DNA from: Sphingomonadaceae bacterium | GTDB lineage: Bacteria; Pseudomonadota; Alphaproteobacteria; Sphingomonadales; Sphingomonadaceae | DNA length: 43,702 nt | Direction: 5' to 3' | Assembly (NCBI GenBank): GCA_021741065.1 | Contig: JAIOYN010000006.1 | Span: 1 to 43,702, forward strand | Shown: in pieces, positions 37,880 through 43,702 of the stretch | Numbering within the stretch: position 1 is the first letter of the stretch | How the letters are laid out: each line of letters begins with the position of its first letter | The notes under the pieces: model-generated | Told to the model about the DNA's origin: nothing | The model's database searches: none | The model's input: the letters and a program-made list of their open reading frames with translations, nothing else | Translations under genes and position numbers: made by a program

Positions 37880-38382
37880 GCTGGCTCCAATATCGGGATA
37901 GATTTGATCAAGGGTGGGTGGCACCAAAAGGTCAGCGCCCGAACAAGGTCATCGGGTGCAAGGCCAAGGGTCGCGCTGTTGCGCAGCGGGTGGCAATTGA
38001 CAAGTTCCGCATCCATCAACGATGCATCCAAGACAAAGCGCACTTGACCAGCCGTGTCATTTATCGCAGCCAAAGCTGTGACGGAACCAGGCGTGATACC
38101 CAGCAAGCGCTCCATATCCTCGGCTTTGCCAAAGCTGACACGGCCGCACCCAATTGCAGCGGGCAGCGCCTTTAAGTCGACGCGCGCGTCTGCCGGAACA
38201 GTGACTAGATAATAGTCCCCCGCTTTGTCCTTCAGGAACAAGTTCTTGGTATGCGCCCCAGGAATAGCATCATTATGGGCGCTACTTTCGGCCACCGTAA
38301 ACACCGCGGGATGTTCATAGACTTTATAGGCGACGCCGAGCGCAGCAAGGTCATCATAAAGCTGCGCTTCGGCATCGGTCAT
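37876..38382 (-). CDS. prdX: Prolyl-tRNA deacylase PrdX (YbaK/ProX-type editing domain)
   Basis: A 168-residue free-standing editing protein of the YbaK/INS superfamily that removes wrongly attached amino acids from tRNA-Pro, as in ProXp-ala. The family features are the N-terminal YEHPAVFTVAES, KNLFLKDKAGDYYLVTV with the conserved lysine, the GRVSFGKAEDMERLLGITPGSVT block, split for description, and NCHPLRNSATLGL near the end. Such genes are often found alone, and the deacylase role is from family knowledge. It sits between the VOC gene (13 bases) and fghA (4-base overlap), so it is part of one transcript. Confidence 0.88.
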   Translation of the reverse strand: MTDAEAQLYDDLAALGVAYKVYEHPAVFTVAESSAHNDAIPGAHTKNLFLKDKAGDYYLVTVPADARVDLKALPAAIGCGRVSFGKAEDMERLLGITPGSVTALAAINDTAGQVRFVLDASLMDAELVNCHPLRNSATLGLAPDDLVRALTFWCHPPLIKSIPILEPA

Positions 38383-38395
38383 AGCTTGGCTCTTA

Positions 38396-38776
38396 TCAGT
38401 CCGTGACGCGGTGCAAGGCGCACAGCTTGTTCCCGTCCGGATCGCGCAGATAAGCGAGGTACATTTTCATGCCGCCGCCTTCGCGAATGCCGGGCGCATC
38501 TTCAATTGCGACGCCGCCATTGTCGACGCCAGCCTGATGCCATGCATTGGCTTGGTCCGGCGTCATAGCAAAACCGACGGTGCAGCCATTGCCATGCGTT
38601 GCCGGGTTGCCATCGATTGGTGGTGTTACGATAAATATTGATCCATTATGCATATACATCAAGCGTCCCTTGGGATCCTGAATCCCTGGCTTTCCGCCCA
38701 TAGCGATAAAGGTTGCATCGTAGAATTTCTTTGAACGGGCAATGTCATTGCTGCCGACCATCATGTGACTAAACAT
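38396..38776 (-). CDS. VOC-family (glyoxalase/bleomycin-resistance-like) protein
   Basis: A 126-residue protein of the vicinal-oxygen-chelate fold. It has the paired beta-alpha-beta-beta-beta pattern with candidate metal ligands in FSHMMVGSNDI (His4), GCTVGFAM and the C-terminal YLAYLRDPDGNKLCAL. Such small single-domain VOC proteins are often found next to glutathione-dependent formaldehyde genes in proteobacteria, which fits the fghA neighbour. The actual substrate is unknown; glyoxalase activity is not shown by the sequence. It is probably the first gene of the VOC-prdX-fghA transcript. Confidence 0.85.
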   Translation of the reverse strand: MFSHMMVGSNDIARSKKFYDATFIAMGGKPGIQDPKGRLMYMHNGSIFIVTPPIDGNPATHGNGCTVGFAMTPDQANAWHQAGVDNGGVAIEDAPGIREGGGMKMYLAYLRDPDGNKLCALHRVTD

Positions 38777-38847
38777 CTTCGTTTCTCCCTTGAGTCAAAT
38801 ACCATAATTCCCAAGGGCTTTTCCATTAACAGCGCGGCCGCGCAAGC

Positions 38848-39621
38848 CTAGATTCCGGCGTACCATTCATAATCACCGACATCTTCCCAATATCCGCCCT
38901 TTCCGTCATGGAATTTGGACAAATCATCGGTCGCCTCAATACGCATGACATATTTGGCGTGCTTATATCCCAACTGTCGTTCGACCCGTAACCGGACGGG
39001 GGCGCCATATTTTATGGGCAGGGTTTCACCGTTCATGCCCCATGCCAATATGGTCTGCGGATGAAAGGCATCGATCAGGTCAATCGATTCATAATAAGGA
39101 CGTGCGCCGTAACTGTCCGCGCAGTGAAAAACGATAAATTTGGCGCGTGGCGACAATTGAGCTTGCTGCAGCAAAAGGCGCAGTGGTGTGCCTTGCCATT
39201 GCGCAATGGCGCTCCACCCCTCCACACAATCATGTCGCGTAATTTGGGTCCGCGCGGGCATCGCTCTTAAAGCCTCTAATCCAATGTCGATTGGATTGGC
39301 CACCATGCCTTCAATACGCAACCGCCAGTCCGCAAAGTTGTTTTGAAGATGCGCCAAATACTCAGTCGACGTCCCCGTCAGCGACCCATTGGTTTTGAAC
39401 ACGGGCGAGATGTCCGACAGGGCGAATTCGGGTGCCAAGGTTGCGCGGTCAGCTAAAGTGCGATGCGTTACCTGATTGAGCTTTTCCGCCACACGCAGTG
39501 CGGACCGAAAAGTTGCATTTTCATTCATAGCGTCACAGCCGCTGAGTAGAAGCCCGCTGCCGCCCAAAGTCGCACCGCGCAGCAAGTCCCGGCGTCGGAG
39601 CAATTTGCGGCCCTCGGTCAT
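38848..39621 (-). CDS. Tat-exported molybdopterin-dependent oxidoreductase (sulfite oxidase/YedY-like fold)
   Basis: A 257-residue protein of the oxidoreductase molybdopterin-binding domain family. A Tat-type signal (LLRRRDLLRGATLGG) ends in the lipobox LSGC (Cys29), so it may be a Tat-exported lipoprotein. The molybdenum-ligating cysteine is Cys132 in TRHDCVEGWS, followed by FHCADSYGARPYYESI and PIKYGAPVRLRVERQLGYKHAKYV, split for description, typical of this family. It is smaller than sulfite oxidases because the dimerisation domain is missing. The gene overlaps the cytochrome b gene by 4 bases, so the b-type cytochrome is its likely electron partner. The substrate is unknown. Confidence 0.88.
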   Translation of the reverse strand: MTEGRKLLRRRDLLRGATLGGSGLLLSGCDAMNENATFRSALRVAEKLNQVTHRTLADRATLAPEFALSDISPVFKTNGSLTGTSTEYLAHLQNNFADWRLRIEGMVANPIDIGLEALRAMPARTQITRHDCVEGWSAIAQWQGTPLRLLLQQAQLSPRAKFIVFHCADSYGARPYYESIDLIDAFHPQTILAWGMNGETLPIKYGAPVRLRVERQLGYKHAKYVMRIEATDDLSKFHDGKGGYWEDVGDYEWYAGI

Positions 39622-40457
39622 GCCAGCTCCCCCGTTTTTTCAGGTTTCGACGACGCCACATGTCGCCCCGTAATCATCGACCATATGCCGTTAACCGGAC
39701 CGGACAGCAGTACCATGATCAGATGCACGACCACGAACAGCGTTAGCAAGGTGGCAGCGATAAAATGCAGCGACCGTGCCGACTGCCGCCCACCGAATAG
39801 GTCCAGCAACCACGGCCAGGCAGCGTTCATCGCAGGAGACATGGTAATACCGGTCAGAATTAGCAGCGGCAGCAGTATGAATATCACGCCGATATAGCTA
39901 AATTTTTGCATTATATTATAATGCCTTGAGTGAATTCCGCTGTCGAAACGCAGTCGCGCGTGATCTTTAATGTCGCTCCACAAGGCCGCCAAACTCCACT
40001 CGGCACGGCGGACATGTAGGTCCTTGCGGATATGGCCGTTGAACAGGGATATCAACATGAAGGCAGTCAACCCCAACGCGAAAATCCAAGCAAAGGCGAA
40101 ATGCCAACGCCGCGCGGCGGCCAGATCATACCCTGTAGGTATGGTCGCCCAACCCGGAAAGGCGACGCGGCGAACATTCTCATTCGCGTCCAAAGAAAGA
40201 CCCAGCACGCCTGTTGTTTCAACGGTAGCGCCGCCGATTCTTACAAAACCCGTGGTGCGCGTATCGTCAATTTGTAGCCAAGCATAATCTTCTCGAGATC
40301 CAAAATCGCCCCAATATAGCAAAGGATGCGCGTTAAAGATCATGAGCCCGCTCATTAGCAATATCGTCGCGACCAATGCATTCGCCCAGTGCCAGATTCG
40401 CGTGGCAAGGCGGTGCCGCTTGACCACTTGCTGTGCTATTTCAGGCGCTGCTTCCAT
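39618..40457 (-). CDS. Cytochrome b/b6-domain membrane protein
   Basis: A 279-residue inner-membrane protein with four hydrophobic segments (about 24-42, 118-140, 184-206, 227-252) and candidate haem histidines: RIWHWANA (His23), RRWHFAFAW, LHFIAATLL and VVVHLIMV. This is the cytochrome b561/Ni-Fe hydrogenase-cytochrome-type fold. A ~70-residue periplasmic or cytoplasmic loop between the first two segments (about 43-115) is larger than in simple b561 proteins. The ATGA overlap with the molybdoenzyme gene indicates a membrane electron conduit linking the quinone pool to that enzyme; direction of flow cannot be read from the sequence. Confidence 0.87.
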   Translation of the reverse strand: MEAAPEIAQQVVKRHRLATRIWHWANALVATILLMSGLMIFNAHPLLYWGDFGSREDYAWLQIDDTRTTGFVRIGGATVETTGVLGLSLDANENVRRVAFPGWATIPTGYDLAAARRWHFAFAWIFALGLTAFMLISLFNGHIRKDLHVRRAEWSLAALWSDIKDHARLRFDSGIHSRHYNIMQKFSYIGVIFILLPLLILTGITMSPAMNAAWPWLLDLFGGRQSARSLHFIAATLLTLFVVVHLIMVLLSGPVNGIWSMITGRHVASSKPEKTGELA

Positions 40458-40530
40458 AAAAGACTCCTGACGATAGCTTATGCGGCGCTGCGCTTTTCAG
40501 CAACCGGGCTCGTGCCAGCATAGCTAACCA

Positions 40531-40559
40531 AATTATCGGCAGTGTAACATGCACTACAA
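40531..40559 (-). promoter_or_regulatory. Candidate promoter of the cytochrome b-molybdoenzyme operon
   Basis: In the 173-base gap after parB, the minus strand carries TTGTAG (40554-40559), a 17-base spacer and ATAATT (40531-40536, preceded by G, giving GATAAT). The start codon is about 75 bases further on. Between and around the boxes lies a partial dyad (TGTA...TACA, 40543-40558) that could be a regulator site. The -35 match is weak, so the call is tentative. Confidence 0.4.
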
Positions 40560-40630
40560 CACTATAGTTATCAGAAGCTTAATGCAGCAGTGCAAAGGGC
40601 ATCCATGCAAAAGCTATCATTGCTACACAA

Positions 40631-41563
40631 TTAAAACTTCTCGCCCGTGAGCCGCTGACACAGCATGTCCAACTGGTCCAAGCTGCCATATTCGAACGTC
40701 ACTGCGCCAGCGCCCGTTGCATTTTTTTGCGCTATCCGAACCTTTAGCCCCAAAAGATCGCTAAGATGCGATTCAACCGCGCGAATGTCGGTATCTTCCG
40801 GGATGTTTGTACCAACAGCCTTGCGATTTTTCGGTTTTGGCGCACGCTCCTGCTGCACAAGCGCTTCCGTCGCCCGCACAGAAAGACCGTTTTTAATGAC
40901 CAACATCGCAAGCTGGACGGCATTCTCACTGCCCAGCAACGCACGCGCATGCCCCATGCTGAGCTTTTCTTGCGTCACAAGGTCACGCAGCGTCTGCGGC
41001 AAATCTAACAAGCGCATCATATTGGCAACATGGCTGCGCGACTTGTGCACCAGATCAGCTAATTCAGCCGCGCTGTGCCCAAAGAGCTCGGTCAGCTTTT
41101 TATAGGCTTCCGCCTCTTCAATAGGATTCAGGTCCTGCCGTTGAATATTTTCAAGCAGTGCGATCTCGACAGTTTCCGTATCGTCAAAATTTCGCACGAT
41201 TGCGGGTAAATCGTGGAGTTGCGCACGCTGGGCGGCGCGCCAACGGCGTTCGCCAGCTACAATTTGATATCCGCCCTGAAAGGGCCGGACGACGATGGGC
41301 TGAATAATCCCGTGCCGCGCAATACTTGCGGCCAGCTCATCCAGTTTCTCATCAGAAAAATGCCGCCGTGGTTGATTGGGGTTGGGGCGAATGTCGATCA
41401 CCGACAAGGTTGTCACGCCTTGGCCACGCACGTCCCGATCTGCGGAAGAGTTTCCGGAAACACTGTCTCCCCGCAAGGCTTCCCCTAACAAGGCATCCAA
41501 GCCCCGGCCAAGACCCATTTTCTTCTTCAGGGGCGATTTTTCGGACGGATTGTCATTGCTCAC
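40631..41563 (-). CDS. parB: Chromosome-partitioning protein ParB
   Basis: A 310-residue ParB that binds parS and spreads as a CTP-dependent clamp near the origin. The lysine-rich N-terminus KKKMGLGRGLDALLGE is the segment that stimulates ParA. The CTP-binding region includes RPNPNQPRRHF and the GERRWRA box at residues 104-110. The helix-turn-helix lies about 153-178 (FGHSAAELADLVHKSRSHVANMMRLL). The C-terminal dimerisation domain ends in LDQLDMLCQRLTGEKF. The start overlaps parA by 4 bases. A matching parS site is inside rsmG, 1.4 kb upstream. Confidence 0.96.
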   Translation of the reverse strand: MSNDNPSEKSPLKKKMGLGRGLDALLGEALRGDSVSGNSSADRDVRGQGVTTLSVIDIRPNPNQPRRHFSDEKLDELAASIARHGIIQPIVVRPFQGGYQIVAGERRWRAAQRAQLHDLPAIVRNFDDTETVEIALLENIQRQDLNPIEEAEAYKKLTELFGHSAAELADLVHKSRSHVANMMRLLDLPQTLRDLVTQEKLSMGHARALLGSENAVQLAMLVIKNGLSVRATEALVQQERAPKPKNRKAVGTNIPEDTDIRAVESHLSDLLGLKVRIAQKNATGAGAVTFEYGSLDQLDMLCQRLTGEKF

Positions 41564-42339
41564 GCTGCTAACTCCCGGACCGGCAGGCGGCCGATCAATT
41601 CTCGTGCAAGTTTCATATAGGCTTCGGATCCCGCGCAGCGATGGTCATAGACCAACGCAGGAAGCCCGTGGCTGGGGGCTTCTGATAATCGGACATTGCG
41701 AGGAATTACGGTATCAAACACAAGGTCGCCCAAACAACTGCGCACATCATCGGCCACTTGTTCGGTCAACCGGTTGCGCTTGTCATACATGGTGAGCGCG
41801 ACGCCCAAAATCGACAGCGCCGGATTAAAACCGCCCTTTATGCGCTCCACCGTCTGCAGCAGCTGACTCAAACCCTCAAGCGCAAAAAATTCGCATTGTA
41901 GCGGGACGAGAAGCGAGTCGACGGCGACCAACGCATTGACGGTGATCAGGCCAAGCGAGGGGGGGCAGTCGATAAGGCAAATGTCCCAATGCGCGTCGGA
42001 TTTGTCAAAGGCGGCCTTCAATCGCCCGGTGCGATTTTCATGTTCCACAAGTTCGATTTCAGCGCCCGACAAATCAACAGTTGCTGGTACCACATCAAGA
42101 TTCGGAATCAGCGTGGGAATGGCTGCATCCTTTAAGGATGCATCGCCGAGCAACAAATCATAGCTGCTATGCACCCGCTGCGCCTGCTGAAGACCAAGGC
42201 CGGTGGACGCATTTCCTTGCGGGTCAAGATCGACCAACACACAGCGCCAACCACTGGCGGCGAGCGCCGTGGCAAGATTGATGGCGGTGGTCGTTTTGCC
42301 GACCCCACCCTTCTGATTGGCTACAGCTATTCGGATCAT
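41560..42339 (-). CDS. parA: Chromosome-partitioning ATPase ParA
   Basis: A 259-residue ParA/Soj ATPase that drives movement of ParB-parS complexes. The deviant Walker A is NQKGGVGKTTTAINLA with lysines 10 and 15; Walker A' and B follow in LIDCPPSLGLITVNAL, and DLDPQGNASTGLG is typical. The protein is short and lacks an N-terminal DNA-binding regulator domain, as expected for chromosomal ParA. Both ends overlap their neighbours by 4 bases (rsmG and parB), so all four genes of the run are translationally linked. Confidence 0.97.
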   Translation of the reverse strand: MIRIAVANQKGGVGKTTTAINLATALAASGWRCVLVDLDPQGNASTGLGLQQAQRVHSSYDLLLGDASLKDAAIPTLIPNLDVVPATVDLSGAEIELVEHENRTGRLKAAFDKSDAHWDICLIDCPPSLGLITVNALVAVDSLLVPLQCEFFALEGLSQLLQTVERIKGGFNPALSILGVALTMYDKRNRLTEQVADDVRSCLGDLVFDTVIPRNVRLSEAPSHGLPALVYDHRCAGSEAYMKLARELIGRLPVRELAA

Positions 42340-43004
42340 TGCTCTTGCCCCTGTGTTTCAGAGATGGCACGCGCTTTGCGTTTCCCGGATAATGTACCCA
42401 CGAGAATGCCCGCCTCTTGGTCTGTTACACTGTCCATGATGCGGAAACCTCCGTCCCATACTGCTTGCGCGCTGTCCCACTCTGCTTTTGCATTACGCCC
42501 CTTTGGCAATAGCCACAAAGTGTTATTTGTGGAGAAACGCGCGGCAAGATCAAACAATTTCGGCAAGGGCGCAAAAGCACGGGCGCTAATGAACGCAAAA
42601 GGTACGGTTTCAAGGCGCTCCAATGTGATGCCGGCCACGTTTACGCGGTGCGTTAAGTCAAGCATGTCGACTGCTCTTTGCAGATAATCAACTCTGCGCG
42701 CACGCGATTCGACTAATGTCACATGATAATTGGTGAGCAACGCAATGACCAAGCCCGGAAAGCCGGCACCAGATCCAAGATCGAGCCAATTATTCTGTGC
42801 CGCGGATGCATCGGTAAACAGCAGCAACTGGGCACTATCGACGATGTGACGCGACCAAATATGATCTAAGGTTGAAGCAGATATCAAATTCTGGCTTTCG
42901 GCCTCCCGCTTCAGAAATGCCACAAATGTCTCGAGGGCGTCCAATGTTTCACGTGAAACATTTAGGCTGCTCTTCAACCAAGCGATGGCTTCGCTTTCGG
43001 TCAT
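42336..43004 (-). CDS. rsmG: 16S rRNA (guanine(527)-N(7))-methyltransferase RsmG
   Basis: A 222-residue SAM-dependent methyltransferase (GidB) that modifies G527 of 16S rRNA; loss gives low-level streptomycin resistance in several bacteria. The SAM motif is WLDLGSGAGFPGLVIALL at about 71-88, followed by TLVESRARRVDYLQRAV. Residues 15-20 (NVSRET) are encoded by the parS palindrome, a dual-use stretch. It overlaps mnmG and parA by 4 bases at its two ends. Confidence 0.95.
   Translation of the reverse strand: MTESEAIAWLKSSLNVSRETLDALETFVAFLKREAESQNLISASTLDHIWSRHIVDSAQLLLFTDASAAQNNWLDLGSGAGFPGLVIALLTNYHVTLVESRARRVDYLQRAVDMLDLTHRVNVAGITLERLETVPFAFISARAFAPLPKLFDLAARFSTNNTLWLLPKGRNAKAEWDSAQAVWDGGFRIMDSVTDQEAGILVGTLSGKRKARAISETQGQEQ
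42945..42960. promoter_or_regulatory. parS: parS centromere site (ParB-binding), inside rsmG
   Basis: The sequence TGTTTCACGTGAAACA is an exact, fully palindromic match to the general bacterial parS consensus. It lies in codons 15-20 of rsmG. ParB is encoded 1.4 kb downstream in the same operon. The site would nucleate the ParB clamp, so this part of the chromosome is expected to be near the replication origin. I found no second full copy in the window. Confidence 0.93.
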
Positions 43005-43702
43005 GCCGCTTCTGCTACCGCAACTTTGGCGCGTTTGGCGTGCACGAGAATAGCGGCCAGCGCCGCGGGTGTAATCCCCCTAATCCGAGATGCGGCGGCC
43101 AAATTTTCAGGCCGCGCCGCCTCCAGCCGTTCGACCATTTCATGCGACAGTCCGGATATGGCGCCATAGTCGATCAACGCTGACAGTTGGATTTGCTCAT
43201 TGGCAGCCATGTCGTGAATCTCTGCCTCTTGGCGCGCCAAATAGGGTGCGTATCGGCCATCTTGCTCCAATTCCATGATCAAATCCTGTGACCAGGCCAC
43301 TTCATCCAGCGCCAACAATTGGGCAATCGATACCTGCGGAAAGCGCAGCCAATCAAACAAGGACATTTTTCCTGCGTCTTGCTTCACAGAAATGCCTTGT
43401 TTGATAAGGACATCAGCGCTCGCTGTTTCCTGCAGCCTGCTTTGAAGCGCACTTTGCTGCAAAAGCCTTTCCTGAAATGCGGCTGCGCGTTCGCCAGCCA
43501 CAGCACCGGCCGAAATAGCCAGCGGTGTAAGTCGCGAGCCAGCATTGTCAGAGCGCAGGCGCAGGCGATATTCCGCGCGCGCCGTCAACATGCGGTAGGG
43601 CTCAGTCACGCCTTGCAGGGTTAGATCGTCGATCATCACCGCGATGTAGCTATTGGTTCGGTCAATAGGCGGCATAGGTTGCGCCAAAATCTTCGACGCA
43701 GC
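43001..43702 (-). CDS. mnmG: tRNA uridine-5-carboxymethylaminomethyl(34) synthesis enzyme MnmG, C-terminal part (5' truncated by window edge)
   Basis: The C-terminal third of MnmG (GidA), open to the window edge. With MnmE it modifies the wobble uridine of several tRNAs. Visible are the PMPPIDRTNSYIAVMIDDLTLQGVTEPYRMLTARAEYRLRLRSDNA region, split for description, that follows the FAD-binding domain, the helical LIKQGISVK insert, and the C-terminal helical domain ending RGITPAALAAILVHAKR. The frame continues through AASKILAQ to base 43702. It overlaps the rsmG start by 4 bases and is the first visible gene of the mnmG-rsmG-parA-parB run. Confidence 0.95.
   Translation of the reverse strand, partial: AASKILAQPMPPIDRTNSYIAVMIDDLTLQGVTEPYRMLTARAEYRLRLRSDNAGSRLTPLAISAGAVAGERAAAFQERLLQQSALQSRLQETASADVLIKQGISVKQDAGKMSLFDWLRFPQVSIAQLLALDEVAWSQDLIMELEQDGRYAPYLARQEAEIHDMAANEQIQLSALIDYGAISGLSHEMVERLEAARPENLAAASRIRGITPAALAAILVHAKRAKVAVAEAA

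Noticed and set aside
38832-38843. Perfect GCGCGGCCGCGC palindrome just after the molybdoenzyme stop as a terminator
   Set aside because: There is no loop and no following T-run on either strand; most likely chance in GC-rich DNA.

Overview
The window looks like core chromosome of an alphaproteobacterium of the order Sphingomonadales (Sphingomonadaceae/Erythrobacteraceae type). The evidence is protein-level: a PgmG-type phosphohexomutase, a DUF3576 lipoprotein ahead of leuS, a fused PabB-PabC, a RibA with a degenerate RibB-like N-terminus, a C-terminally isolated sdhB, and an mnmG-rsmG-parA-parB run with a perfect parS site. Both ends cut a gene: a phosphohexomutase at the left and mnmG at the right. 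Coding density is very high, no gene-free stretch exceeds 300 bases, and I see no prophage, transposase, integrase or CRISPR array.

Layout. 1-4.8 kb: 3' end of pgmG, a ligase-associated Lhr-like helicase and the nuclease PdeM, then convergent yggS and a small ThiE/TenI-like gene. 4.8-5.5 kb: an unrecognised exported, probably beta-barrel protein. 5.8-10.3 kb: a tight operon DUF3576-leuS-lptE-holA. 10.3-12.8 kb: msrB and a class A penicillin-binding protein. 12.8-18.0 kb (minus strand): ftsK-lolA, a structured small-RNA candidate with its own terminator, then xthA-ribA. 18.2-21.5 kb: a UbiH-type hydroxylase, an OmpA-like lipoprotein, and a CNNM/CorC membrane protein.

21.6-33.1 kb is a TCA-cycle block: sdhB, a PaaI thioesterase, zapE, an exported M20 peptidase, mdh, sucD, a palindromic repeat element, sucA, sucB, lpd. 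It carries malate dehydrogenase, the complete 2-oxoglutarate dehydrogenase and single subunits of succinate dehydrogenase and succinyl-CoA synthetase; sdhCDA and sucC are not in the window. 33.2-36.9 kb (minus): a one-cysteine exported MsrA, an aspartate-type aminotransferase and the PabBC fusion. A tRNA-Gly(CCC) follows at 36.9 kb. 37.0-38.8 kb (minus): fghA, prdX and a VOC protein. 38.8-40.5 kb (minus): a Tat-exported molybdopterin oxidoreductase with its membrane cytochrome b. 40.6-43.7 kb (minus): mnmG-rsmG-parA-parB, each joined by a 4-base ATGA overlap.

The most interesting non-coding signals are the small-RNA candidate at about 14762-14890 (minus), the parS site inside rsmG at 42945-42960, and the palindromic element between sucD and sucA. 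The oxidative-repair theme is also notable: an MsrB and an exported MsrA that both lack the usual resolving cysteine, plus a molybdoenzyme/cytochrome b pair similar in architecture to periplasmic reductases. Function assignments come from reading motifs in the translations; no database search was run.
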